From Meandrina meandrites (lineage: Eukaryota; Cnidaria; Anthozoa; Scleractinia; Meandrinidae): a stretch of DNA of 64,000 nt. Position 1 is the first letter of the stretch. Every line of letters starts with the position of its first letter. This document shows, piece after piece, positions 12,573-20,901 of this stretch. The notes under the pieces are model-generated. The model was not told the DNA's origin. It worked only from the letters and a program-made list of their open reading frames with translations, and did not search any database. The DNA lies in NCBI GenBank assembly GCA_963693305.1, contig OY855903.1, positions 26,308,455-26,372,454 on the forward strand, read 5' to 3'. The position numbers and the translations under genes were made by a program.

Positions 12573-12982
12573 GTAAGTATCATTATTAGTGTGAATACTT
12601 CTTCGAGTGAGAAAGGAAACCGAAAAACAGGCCAACTCCACAGAAAAACTGTGGGCTTGCTCTAAACATAAGTCAAGTTATTGGAGTTCCTTGAATTATT
12701 TTTATCGTATACGAATGACAAGTCTTTTGCCGATGCATTTGAAAGGAAGGAATATTTGTCTTTTGCCGATGCATTTGAAATACGCCCACGGTTCTGTGAC
12801 ACGGTGCAAACTTTCATGCAAATCGAACAATTGCAAGTGAAATTGGGTTCTACTTCCTGGTTGAAGCTTGTGTGTCGATTTTGTCTGGTATGCTACGGGG
12901 TTAAGTCTCGGATAATAAGGATTTTGGAGGAAAACAACATATGGCGTGTGCGATAAAGGATCTATCGATAAAATAATATAGT
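12573..12982. other. Intron sequence left of element A
   Basis: Contains a short imperfect tandem duplication (GTCTTTTGCCGATGCATTTG, twice, near 12721-12779). No exon recognised. Confidence 0.5.
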
Positions 12983-12987
12983 ACCGT
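12983..12987. repeat. Target site duplication of element A, left (ACCGT)
   Basis: ACCGT immediately precedes the terminal AGTAG of element A and recurs directly after its right terminal CTACT at 28396-28400. Confidence 0.85.
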
Positions 12988-13303
12988 AGTAGCTAAGAAC
13001 TGAGAGAGCTGGCTCATTTCATTGAAATCTGACCGAGGAAAAATCAAATTCTCCCTTAATTTATCGACAAAATTTTCTCGTACCCTCCCAAGATAAAAAA
13101 TCCTCGATGTATCTTGTGAAAGTGAAATTTCAGCTTAAAGGAATCTTTCATGAATAATAAGTATGGAGAAACAGACCGTCAAACAGTTGAAGGCCCTCGC
13201 TAAAGAGCGAAGCATCAAAGGTTATTACAGAATGCGTAAAGCCGAGCTGATCGAGGCGTTAGAGGAGGAGAGTGAGATTTTTTACTCGGCGAATGATGTG
13301 TTT
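12988..13303. repeat. Element A left terminal inverted repeat
   Basis: It starts AGTAGCTAAG and matches the inverted right end (28080-28395) over 316 bp; I noticed a single mismatch (A/T in the CTCGTACCC stretch). Unusually, the repeat contains the promoter-like TTAAAGGAA, the start codon and the first ~47 codons of the gene at each end. Confidence 0.92.
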
Positions 13304-13756
13304 AACCTTGGAGATGACAAAGAGAAAAAAGAAAGAAAAAAATGCCCTCATGGAAAACAAAAACATCAATGCAGAGATTGTAAAGGATCACAGATCTGCC
13401 CTCATGATCGAGTTATTTATAGTTGTAAAGACTGTATGGGGTGTCTTCACGGAAGATTGAAAAAATATTGTAAAGAGTGTAAAGGCAGCGCCATCTGTGA
13501 GCATAATCGAGTAAAGTACATATGTAGAGAGTGTGGAGGTAAAGGAATCTGCACTCATGGTCGACGTAAATCTAATTGCAAAGACTGCAAAGGCAGTGAA
13601 ATCTGTCAACATAATCGAAAGAGATACGATTGTAAAGAGTGCGGTGGAAAAGGCATCTGTCCTCACGAGAGACAGAGAGCTTTCTGTAAAGATTGTGGAG
13701 GGTCGCAGATCTGTCCACACGGAAGACAGAAGTCAAGATGTAAAGAATGCAAATGA
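13163..13756 (+). CDS. SAP-like head plus eight Cys/His zinc-type repeats
   Basis: This 197-residue protein begins with a SAP-like helix-extended-helix DNA-binding segment (about 3-34; LKALAKERSIKGYY and RKAELIEAL). The first 47 residues are encoded inside the terminal repeat and are identical to those of the polymerase at the other end. From about residue 59 come eight ~18-residue repeats of pattern CxHx6CxxC, most followed by a G-rich ICxH linker, likely binding zinc. I recall similar repeats in proteins of large DNA viruses and protists, but assign no function. Nucleic-acid binding at the element ends or a regulatory role is an inference. Confidence 0.75.
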   Translation: MEKQTVKQLKALAKERSIKGYYRMRKAELIEALEEESEIFYSANDVFNLGDDKEKKERKKCPHGKQKHQCRDCKGSQICPHDRVIYSCKDCMGCLHGRLKKYCKECKGSAICEHNRVKYICRECGGKGICTHGRRKSNCKDCKGSEICQHNRKRYDCKECGGKGICPHERQRAFCKDCGGSQICPHGRQKSRCKECK

Positions 13757-13810
13757 ACCCCTACTTTATTTTTCATAACTTGAGTCTAGTTATGAAAATT
13801 CTCATCTCAT

Positions 13811-14755
13811 TCATCGAAACATATACCAAGCTAATCCGCCAGCGACAATTGTCAATGCCGCAAGATTAATCTCATGTTTTGTTGTGTCAGGCTTAGCAGG
13901 TGGTGGTTGAGGTTTATCAGAATCGATTGAGTCAGCAGGTTTAGGCGTCTCTTTCTTTATTACCTTCTGTTTTACCACATGAGGTAATAAAACCTTAGTA
14001 ATACTCTTTACGAGGTTATGTTTTATACCGACCGGCACGCTCTTAGAATTAACATCTGTATTCACTCCCAATTTCATGGCCGGTTCAACACGTTTAAGTC
14101 TATTGTTATAACCTATTGTGCTCTCTGTATTGATCACCATTCTCGATGGCATCAACCACGTACCGGGAGAGACGGCTAGATCGAGCTTAACTTTAGCCTC
14201 CTGTACCGCCAGCTGAAATCTCTGTACACTCTTACTTATGTCCGGCTGTTTAATAGCATCCTCTAATAACACGAGAAACTCTTGTCGAACCTCCTGCGCA
14301 CTTCCTGTGTTTCCGAGAATGCTGCTTCTTACGTTCACCTGCGCACCCAATACGCAGTAAACAAGCGCTTCGATCGATTGATTAAGTCTCGCCTGACCGG
14401 CTTTAGTCAATCCGTTAGATACACGAGTGAAAAAGTATTCGTACTGCTTCTCTGTCTCATCATTCAATATATACTGTAGAAGATTACCTTTAGATCCCTC
14501 TCCTCCCTCTTCGCTAAATTTAAAAAATCCGGGATAGGAAGATTTATGGCCGGCCTTTGACGGTCCTACGTAAGAGACCCAAATGTAAACAGATCCTAAA
14601 CCGTGATTCTCTCCTTTATGACAGCGAAAGTCAGAATCGGTCGAAATATTAAACTCTTTACAGATTCTCTTATAAGAAGGAATGTCGTATCTGTTATCCT
14701 TTTCATTAAAGGGTGGATCACCGGGTAAAGCGATAGAACTCTGTATTCCCCCCAT
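13811..14755 (-). pseudogene. C-terminal part of a frameshifted structural-type protein (element A)
   Basis: A 314-residue frame starting MGGIQS; it has a proline/lysine-rich region after about 245 and ends with a hydrophobic membrane helix (AALTIVAGGLAWYMF). Its frame stays open upstream of this first ATG, and it overlaps the 3' end of the next open frame (14596-15468) in another phase. The simplest reading is one gene of roughly 550 residues broken by a one-base indel just upstream of 14755. No promoter-like motif precedes this ATG. The function is not recognised. Its conserved-looking core and membrane tail would suit a virion or membrane component. Confidence 0.55.
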
Positions 14756-15468
14756 CTGAAACAGGATTCTCCTGATCGTAAAGTATACGTGAAACCAGAG
14801 AAAACTCGTATCTGCGGAGGAAGTTTGAGTTCACTGTCAGTATCATTCTCAAATAGAAGACGCTGACTCACCCCGCAACCTGTCGTTGCACACCAGACGG
14901 CAAAGTTAAGCTGCTGCGGCCAATACCTCATATTCGGACCTGCCAACCATTCATGAGACTCTTTTGCAGAGGTGTGTTTAATCGTTGTATTCGTAAATAT
15001 GTCTCTGACGGGTACAGAGAAATAATCTGTTGGCGTTGCGTAGATATTCAATCTCTTCAACTTCTCTCTCAAATTGAGAGTAAGGTTTTTACCAAAATTG
15101 ATCGCGGGAATAGGTAATGAGGGTTTCGGATTAAGTGTCAACTCTAACGGAAAATCAACGGGAAGACCCAACGCTTTTTTCATCTCGTCGGGAAAGTACA
15201 GACTGTACATAAACTTACTCTTATCAAAGACTTCATACTCTGAACCGTCTCTTCCGACAAATCTTACAAAGGGTTCTTTATCATAACTGTCGACGCCGTG
15301 TTTAAATTTAGACAGGTCGGCATTTGGATATCGATCGAGAAATCTATTCCACAGAGATTTGGGTTCGGGTTTATCATCTTTCTTATTATCATCTTTCTTA
15401 TTATCATCTTTCTTATTATCATCTTTCTTATTATTATCTTTCTTATTATTATCTTTCTGATTACTCAT
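14596..15468 (-). pseudogene. N-terminal part of the same frameshifted protein
   Basis: I take the ATG at 15468 (MSNQKD), preceded by a TTTAAA motif; the frame opens slightly further upstream with a non-ATG codon. The N-terminus is a low-complexity Asn/Lys/Asp repeat (NKKDD units) from a TATTATCATCTTTCT-type DNA repeat. A globular region with WLAGPNMRYW and FAVWCATTGCGVS follows. The last ~45 residues coincide with coding sequence of the downstream frame read in a different phase, so they are probably not native. The break is between about 14,760 and 14,810. Confidence 0.55.
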
Positions 15469-15576
15469 TGTATTTATCAATCACATGTTTTTAAACGAAG
15501 TAAGGATTATACGGAGGATCTCTAAATGAGTCATTTAGAGACTCATCTCTCGACAGAGTTATCATGCAATTACAAC

Positions 15577-16179
15577 TTACTCTGACTGGGCGAGTTTTTT
15601 TAACATCTCTGCGCGAATCTCTTCCTCCATCTTTTTTAAATGCGCCTGTGGCATAGGGGGCGGTGGCTGATGCTCATTCTTTTCTCTTATCAATCTCTTC
15701 ATCTCATAATACTTTTCACACTCTTTTTTTACCAAAAGAAACTCTTCATGGCTTATCGAATCATTTGTCAACGCTTTAGAGACTACGTCTTTCACTGTGT
15801 TTATCTTCGCTTGGCAGACAGAGACGGTCTTCTCATGCTTACTAACCTTCTTCGAGATGATCTTTGCAAGACTCGCTGTCGCTACGCTCGTTAAGGCACA
15901 GACAGCTCCGACAGCTCCCAATGCGACAGAGACGGGAATACCGACCCCGGTAAGTCCCGTTCCCAATCCTCCTCCGCAGAGAGCGACAGACAGACTTCCA
16001 CTGCCTGTAGACAGATTAAAAAGATAACTCCTTGCCCTCTTATACTTTTTATACACTTTTTCACAATCGTGTAGATCTTTCTCTAGAAGGGATAACCAAT
16101 CTGAACACTGTTTTAATCTGAAGTTTTCACCGGTGCCTTCGGTAGGCAACTGAGGGTAGATCTCTCTGTAACTCTCCAT
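15577..16179 (-). CDS. Helical-hairpin membrane protein (A), homologue of B 44604-45122
   Basis: A 200-residue protein: charged N-terminal helix (coiled-coil-like, about 20-50), a Gly/Ala/Val-rich double hydrophobic segment (about 58-105), a KKVSKHEK basic turn, then a soluble helical part. The order 'hydrophobic hairpin, KHEK, helix, AL.(N/D)..IS..E(E/Y)' is shared with the 172-residue protein of element B, so the family is common to both elements. Its ATG directly follows the stop of the 305-residue gene upstream, suggesting coupled expression. The function is unknown; a virion membrane or membrane-remodelling role is speculative. Confidence 0.65.
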   Translation of the reverse strand: MESYREIYPQLPTEGTGENFRLKQCSDWLSLLEKDLHDCEKVYKKYKRARSYLFNLSTGSGSLSVALCGGGLGTGLTGVGIPVSVALGAVGAVCALTSVATASLAKIISKKVSKHEKTVSVCQAKINTVKDVVSKALTNDSISHEEFLLVKKECEKYYEMKRLIREKNEHQPPPPMPQAHLKKMEEEIRAEMLKKLAQSE

Positions 16180-17097
16180 TTACTTTCTCTTTTGTTTATT
16201 TTTAACCTGTTCAACGAAGTAGACAACGACGGCGACTATCAACAACCAAGCATTCTTTGCAAGAAAACCGATCGCCTCACCCGCTGTTTTAAATATAAAA
16301 CTTGCGATCGCACCGATCATTCCGGGAAGTATCTCCCCCAGTTTTTTGCCTATGGCTTTAAAACCCTTACCTACTCCTTTACCCAATCTCGACAGACCGC
16401 TCTTAAGATTAGATACGATCACACCGATCACTGCACCCACGGCGGAGAGAACAGCGAAGGCGGTGAAACCGTACTTTTTAAAGATGACCTTCACTCTGTC
16501 CCGAAGAGATAACCGTTCCTCTATCGCTTCATTCTCTCTATCTATATTCTCTATCTCCTCTCTCTGAAGATCAATATCGTGATCAATGTTCTCTCTCTGG
16601 TCTTCTCTTACCTCTTTACGAGAGGATTCAAGTTCCTTAATTTTCTCTGTTCTCCTAGATCTCTCTCTCTCATTGGTCTCAATCACCTCCTCATAGGTAG
16701 GTCCGAGACTGTCTTTTATAGTTTTCGGTAATTTATCGTTCGGTTCACCATCTGATTTAAAGAGATTGTATACCTTACCTCCCTGTCTTTTCAGTCTGAC
16801 TACCACTCGATCAAACTTGTCAAGGGCGGCTGTGAAAGAAGATTTAACGGGATTGACCTTAGGATACTTTCTCTTAACTCTTTCCCAAGCCTCATCTCTG
16901 TTCTCTTCTCTCTGTATAAGAGAAGTGTTATCATCATCAATGAAAGAGGTCTCTTCATAATTGGGATTATCGAAACCTCCTCTATCTCTTCTCGATGTGG
17001 ATGTCATCAGTATCATCTCTCCCTCATCATCGTCATCACCGGGGTCAGTAGGTTCAAAAGGATTATCTCTGTCAGTCTCTGTCGGGTCAACTTCCAT
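16180..17097 (-). CDS. Coiled-coil membrane protein of element A (305 aa)
   Basis: An acidic N-terminus with an NPNY motif (GFDNPNYEE) is followed by a long charged helical/coiled-coil region (about 140-200, rich in E, R, D), a membrane helix (about 213-235, FTAFAVLSAVGAVIGVIV), a Gly/Lys amphipathic stretch, and hydrophobic segments near the C-terminus ending in basic KNKQKRK. A TTTAAAG motif lies ~25 nt upstream of the ATG. No enzyme motif. Its position within the virion-gene block suggests a minor virion or host-membrane protein. Confidence 0.6.
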   Translation of the reverse strand: MEVDPTETDRDNPFEPTDPGDDDDEGEMILMTSTSRRDRGGFDNPNYEETSFIDDDNTSLIQREENRDEAWERVKRKYPKVNPVKSSFTAALDKFDRVVVRLKRQGGKVYNLFKSDGEPNDKLPKTIKDSLGPTYEEVIETNERERSRRTEKIKELESSRKEVREDQRENIDHDIDLQREEIENIDRENEAIEERLSLRDRVKVIFKKYGFTAFAVLSAVGAVIGVIVSNLKSGLSRLGKGVGKGFKAIGKKLGEILPGMIGAIASFIFKTAGEAIGFLAKNAWLLIVAVVVYFVEQVKNKQKRK

Positions 17098-17195
17098 GAT
17101 TCTTTACTAAATTAAGTAAAGAATCTTTAAACTTATTATTTGCTTGATAATCTTTTTTTAATTATCTATACTTACCAGCCTTGTCATTTTGACAG

Positions 17196-17606
17196 TCAGA
17201 ATAATCTACTAGCAACGTAACCCAAAGCCAACATCCCTCCACCGACGTAGGCCATCTCACCCACTCTCTGATCGTCACTCGGTCGGTAGTAATCAGTGAG
17301 TTGAGGTTCTTGAAGAGAGTAATCAGGATGTGTCTGACTGTAGAGTTTAAAAGCCTCATCAGTGTTCGAGAGATTCTGTGAAGCCTGATGCTCCTCATCT
17401 CTCTGCTGATTATACCAATCCAAAAGTCTCTGTCTCTTCTCTTGGTAAGCTGCGTAATCTCTTTGGTACTTTTCCAAGGCTTTATCGTGTCGAATTCTCT
17501 CTGTGTCCGTATTCGATCCGCTCAGATACTTTGCCAAATACGATCCTCCGACGAACGCTGTGGCGTTTAAAACTGCTCCACCTATCATTAACGCAATCGT
17601 CGCCAT
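17196..17606 (-). CDS. Small two-helix membrane protein with coiled coil (136 aa)
   Basis: An N-terminal hydrophobic helix (ALMIGGAVLNATAFVGG) is followed by a charged coiled-coil-like middle (about 40-75, ALEKYQRDYAAYQEKRQ) and a C-terminal hydrophobic Gly/Ala segment. It lies in the leftward run of element A genes. Function unknown. Confidence 0.6.
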   Translation of the reverse strand: MATIALMIGGAVLNATAFVGGSYLAKYLSGSNTDTERIRHDKALEKYQRDYAAYQEKRQRLLDWYNQQRDEEHQASQNLSNTDEAFKLYSQTHPDYSLQEPQLTDYYRPSDDQRVGEMAYVGGGMLALGYVASRLF

Positions 17607-17660
17607 ATGAATATTATTGGTGAAACCTTTATCTATTTATTTATTAATAATGAATAACCT

Positions 17661-17876
17661 TTAAGAGGGAAGAATTTTCTGTTTCTCCAAATACTCTTTC
17701 AAGTACATACTTCCGGAAAGAACGGCGACCCATTTACCGTAGTTGACAATGCTGGATGATGGGTCGTTTATGAATGATTCTTTCATAGCCTTCTTCGCAA
17801 TGTATCCGACCCCTGCGGAGAGGCCTATCAGAACGGATGCATCAGTGACGGTCTTCACAAGTTTATTCTCTGACAT
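17661..17876 (-). CDS. 71-aa membrane protein, paralogue of the fibre anchor
   Basis: A short protein with two hydrophobic segments (DASVLIGLSAGVGYI and WVAVLSGSMYLK). It closely matches the first ~60 residues of the 326-residue fibre candidate at 18152-19132, so it is either a free-standing anchor or a duplicated fragment. A TTTAAAGA motif lies ~22 nt before the ATG, which argues that it is expressed. Confidence 0.65.
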   Translation of the reverse strand: MSENKLVKTVTDASVLIGLSAGVGYIAKKAMKESFINDPSSSIVNYGKWVAVLSGSMYLKEYLEKQKILPS

Positions 17877-17908
17877 TTTTACTCTTCAGAGATTATCTTT
17901 AAATAGAT

Positions 17909-18130
17909 CTACAAGAATGTGTCGTAAGAATTTCCTTTACTCTTCTCCTCTTCGATTCTTTTCAACTCTTCTTCTCTCCTTATGATCATTCGGTGATAAT
18001 ACTCTCCGCACTCACACATTCCCCCTCCCTCAGGTATCTTAACTCCGCAGACGCAGTGTTCTTTCGGTGAACAAAACGTAAGATAAATACCGAAGGCAAT
18101 GATGGTTATTATTAAAACATTACCCCACAT
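17909..18130 (-). CDS. Small membrane protein with a CxC...CxC knuckle (73 aa)
   Basis: An N-terminal hydrophobic helix (VLIITIIAFGIYLTF) is followed by a cysteine pair motif CVCG...CECG, plausible zinc or disulphide ligands, and a highly charged C-terminal helix. A TTAAAGAT promoter-like motif ~20 nt upstream overlaps the 3' end of the preceding gene. Function not recognised. Confidence 0.55.
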   Translation of the reverse strand: MWGNVLIITIIAFGIYLTFCSPKEHCVCGVKIPEGGGMCECGEYYHRMIIRREEELKRIEEEKSKGNSYDTFL

Positions 18131-18151
18131 TTTACAGAGGGGAGTAAATCT

Positions 18152-19132
18152 TTAATCTATCTTATTTATAAGGATCATACCGAACTTTTTATACCCGTTA
18201 CCCAAACCGTCAAATATGGTTCTGGCATCTGAGGTCTGTATAGACAGTTTTGTGTCTTTGTAAATATCTAAAACAGAGATAAAATTATACGTTTTCCAAC
18301 CCTTGCCTGTGTTTGGTACCGTGATGTTAATATTATCGCTCAGACTCAAAAAGGGTGCGGGATTCAGTATGAACTGAACAGTTCCGTTATCATCTTCTGA
18401 CTCAGTCTTTAATCCATCGATCAGAGATATCGAGTAGACTCCTGGATTCTTGATTATTATTTTCTCATAGTCCTCCTCATTTACAACGAAATCAGAGGAA
18501 TCACTCTGTCTGGTGTATCGAGTATGATCCTCTGTTCCGTTTGCAAAGAATCTGATGAAGCTATCATTGTTATGTTTGAGATAACCTTTGTAAAAGACTT
18601 TTTTGGGAACGGATTCATCCACATAATTTTTTATCTCGCTCATCTTTTGCAGAGTGATCGATTCTCTCTCATCGACGGTATTATTAACATAATTGACAGT
18701 TGCCGCGTAATCAACATCTTTAGTTTCAGGGGTCTTAAGGTTATGTATCGAATCTCTTCCCATGTCGAGATCTCCCTTCCTGATAACCTTCTCGTCGACG
18801 TAACTTTTATTGACTGCGTCTCTATCACCGACGGGATTGGCAAGGTTTACGATTCTCTTCAATTTGAGATCGAGATTCTTTGCCTTAGCCTTCTTCTCCT
18901 TACTCGCTATCGCTCCCTTCTTTGAGTTAAGAGAATCGATCCTCTTCAGTATCTCTTCTCTCTGCATATAATCTTTCAAGTAAATACTTCCGGAGAGTAT
19001 TACTACCCATTTAAGGTAGTCGATAACACTTGTTGAGGGGTCATACAGATTGATGAAGTAACCGAACCCTGAGGAGATACCTATAAGAACTGAGGCGTCA
19101 TAGATAGTCTTGAAGATCTTCTCTTTCGACAT
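18152..19132 (-). CDS. Membrane-anchored fibre-like protein (element A)
   Basis: 326 residues. The N-terminal ~55 are a hydrophobic anchor paralogous to the 71-aa protein. After a Lys/Ala-rich helix comes a stalk with the fibre-type motif NLANPVGDRDAVNKSYVD and related repeats (about 95-165). The C-terminal ~150 residues are beta-rich and could form a receptor-binding head. The same NLANPVGD.DAVN motif is in the collagen-like protein of element B, linking the two as fibre proteins. An attachment role is inferred; no ligand can be named. Confidence 0.6.
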   Translation of the reverse strand: MSKEKIFKTIYDASVLIGISSGFGYFINLYDPSTSVIDYLKWVVILSGSIYLKDYMQREEILKRIDSLNSKKGAIASKEKKAKAKNLDLKLKRIVNLANPVGDRDAVNKSYVDEKVIRKGDLDMGRDSIHNLKTPETKDVDYAATVNYVNNTVDERESITLQKMSEIKNYVDESVPKKVFYKGYLKHNNDSFIRFFANGTEDHTRYTRQSDSSDFVVNEEDYEKIIIKNPGVYSISLIDGLKTESEDDNGTVQFILNPAPFLSLSDNINITVPNTGKGWKTYNFISVLDIYKDTKLSIQTSDARTIFDGLGNGYKKFGMILINKID

Positions 19133-19167
19133 TTATTTTGAGAGAGAAGATCTTTAAATCATGAAGT

Positions 19168-19554
19168 TCAGAGCATCCCCATCTTCGGTACGGGAATCTT
19201 TGATTGTTGAGGTCTTTCTATCTCAGGGGGAGGATCAACCTTTGTGTCTTTTCTGTAACTCATAAACATATTAAATACGGTCAAGACGATTCCGGCAAGA
19301 GAGATCGCGGTTGTGAAAGAGATCTCAGGAATCCATCCCTCTGCTGCTGTGAGATCCTTACTCTGCTCGTCTCTCTCCTCCGGTTCAGTTGCCTTCTCAG
19401 AATCACGTTTCATCTTCTCTTTCAACGCCTCCTTAGCCCTTCGGTTATACTCGGCGAGTTTCTTTCCTGCGGCGACCTTCTTGGGATCTTTCTCTTTTGT
19501 TTTAACGTTACTCTCAATGGGGGTCTTAGTGATCTGTTCAACATCTTCTGTCAT
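19168..19554 (-). CDS. Single-pass membrane protein (128 aa)
   Basis: A long Lys/Glu-rich N-terminal helix (about 20-65), one membrane helix (about 80-100, TTAISLAGIVLTVFNMF) and a Pro-rich C-terminal tail (VDPPPEIERPQQ). A GATTTAAAGA motif lies ~22 nt before the start. Function unknown. Confidence 0.55.
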   Translation of the reverse strand: MTEDVEQITKTPIESNVKTKEKDPKKVAAGKKLAEYNRRAKEALKEKMKRDSEKATEPEERDEQSKDLTAAEGWIPEISFTTAISLAGIVLTVFNMFMSYRKDTKVDPPPEIERPQQSKIPVPKMGML

Positions 19555-19623
19555 TTTAGTAATGTACTCTGTTGTCTTTAAATCAACCGTTTCAGTTGAT
19601 TTATGTTGGTCAAAGAGTCAAGT

Positions 19624-19950
19624 TTATGGTAACGGTAAAAAGAAATAATCATCTTCATAGTAAACAATGTCCATAGCAGCAGTGTGTTTCTGTACCTGTT
19701 CCTTACTCATATTTATTATCACTTCCCTTCCTTTGTCGAAAGCGATTGTGATTATTTTAAACTGTTGTTCAGTGAAAGCGATGAGATCATTACCTCCCCA
19801 GAGATCCTCATGTCGGAATCTTATGGAGACAGCTTCCCTATCACAAATGGCTGAAAGCAACTTTTCTCTCTGTTCTTCAGAAATGTTCACTCTGTGTTCA
19901 ACGTAACGCACAATGCTGGGAGCGTTAGCGAGTACCTTCTCTTGAGACAT
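19624..19950 (-). CDS. Small protein of a family shared with element B (108 aa)
   Basis: It carries a conserved core: VNISEEQREKL, then EAVSIRF, GGNDLIAFT, a helix ending near AFDKGR, and INMSKEQVQK. The neighbouring 115-aa gene has the same core, and element B 42232-42612 shows the same order of motifs (ISLSDGQ, EAVTLRF, GGSDTLHLT, IDMSKTQ). The family is therefore common to both elements though they differ elsewhere. A GATTTAAAGA motif lies ~26 nt upstream. Function unknown; a small virion protein is a guess. Confidence 0.6.
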   Translation of the reverse strand: MSQEKVLANAPSIVRYVEHRVNISEEQREKLLSAICDREAVSIRFRHEDLWGGNDLIAFTEQQFKIITIAFDKGREVIINMSKEQVQKHTAAMDIVYYEDDYFFLPLP

Positions 19951-20045
19951 TTTTATTTAATAAGTGATGCGAATTCTTTAAATCATTTTTTCACTATTAA
20001 GCTTAAATCAACTGATGTTGTTGATTTAAGTTTACACAATGCTGT

Positions 20046-20393
20046 TTACAACGGTGAATAGAAATAATCATCCGCATCAACGATTTCGTGTTTCTGTACT
20101 TGTTCGTCACTCATATTTATTATCACTCCCCTTCCTTTGTCAAAAGCGCTTGCGATTCTTTTAAACTGTTGCATAGTGAAAGCGATGAGATCATCACCTT
20201 CCCAGAGATCCTTGTGTTTAAATCTTATGGAGACGGCTCTGTTGTTATCAATGGCTGAATAGAATCTCTCTCTCTGATCCTCAGGGATGTTCACTCTATA
20301 ATCAACGTAACGCACAACTTTGGGAGAGATAGCGAGTACCTTCTCTTTCTCAGAGATGTTAACTTTGCGAACTAGCACCTTCTCTTGAGACAT
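20046..20393 (-). CDS. Tandem paralogue of the 108-aa protein (115 aa)
   Basis: It shares the core and even the promoter and first codons (MSQEKVL) with the downstream gene, indicating tandem duplication that included the regulatory region. The N-terminus has an extra ~15 residues that look like an internal repeat of the VRKVNISE and VRYVDYRVNIPE type. GATTTAAAGA lies ~21 nt upstream. Confidence 0.6.
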   Translation of the reverse strand: MSQEKVLVRKVNISEKEKVLAISPKVVRYVDYRVNIPEDQRERFYSAIDNNRAVSIRFKHKDLWEGDDLIAFTMQQFKRIASAFDKGRGVIINMSDEQVQKHEIVDADDYFYSPL

Positions 20394-20447
20394 TTTAATA
20401 AGTCATTATAATTCTTTAAATCATTTTTCTAATACTGATTAACCTTA

Positions 20448-20849
20448 TTAGTTAAGCTTAACACCCTCTATTACCAATCTTCCGATAATGAAAGGCTTGA
20501 GTTCCCAATAAGGAATGTAGTGAGGTATTCTTATTAAGAGAACCCCTTCATCTCTGCACATCTCATCCTTCAAAGAGTCTTTCATCACTTGATACTCGAA
20601 ATCTTCCGCACATGAGTGAAAACAGGGAGTGAACCTTGAGTGCTGCGCACCATCGTACTCGAATGCCAAACCTTTACCGAGATGAGTGATCACGTCAGGG
20701 TTATAACCGTCCAACTCGAGGTTCTGGTAAGTCCAAAGATTCTTCAACCAATCGGGTCTTACCTTTTTAAACTCTTTTTTGAATAACTCTTGAAATATCT
20801 TTCTACACTTCTCTTCATATACTCCGAATGACATCTTTAGTTGTTGCAT
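20448..20849 (-). CDS. Restriction-endonuclease-fold (PD-(D/E)XK-type) protein
   Basis: 133 residues. LELDGYNPD, then AFEYDGAQHSRF, then a KD..K..MCRDEGVLLIRIPH segment match the arrangement of PD-(D/E)XK nucleases of the Vsr/DUF559-like kind: an acidic residue, a second acidic strand, and a final strand with conserved Arg/Pro/His. An ATG five codons into the frame (MSFGVYEE) is an alternative start. It could process replication or integration intermediates. No partner is visible. Confidence 0.55.
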   Translation of the reverse strand: MQQLKMSFGVYEEKCRKIFQELFKKEFKKVRPDWLKNLWTYQNLELDGYNPDVITHLGKGLAFEYDGAQHSRFTPCFHSCAEDFEYQVMKDSLKDEMCRDEGVLLIRIPHYIPYWELKPFIIGRLVIEGVKLN

Positions 20850-20901
20850 AGTTATTGTTTAAAACAGGTTCCACAGTTGAATTGGTTGACTTAACAGCCT
20901 A

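Noticed and set aside
12681..12956. Open frame with a repeated SFADAF segment after the kringle exon
   Set aside because: It has no acceptor in a fitting phase, no domain and lies in an intron. The repeat is a short DNA duplication.
13811..15480. Programmed frameshift as the expression mode of the split element A gene
   Set aside because: No clear slippery heptamer with a downstream structure could be established by eye. A simple indel is more economical, so it is listed as a break only.
15298..15525. Ile-rich hydrophobic frame on the + strand
   Set aside because: It is a by-product of the low-complexity repeat coding NKKDD on the other strand.
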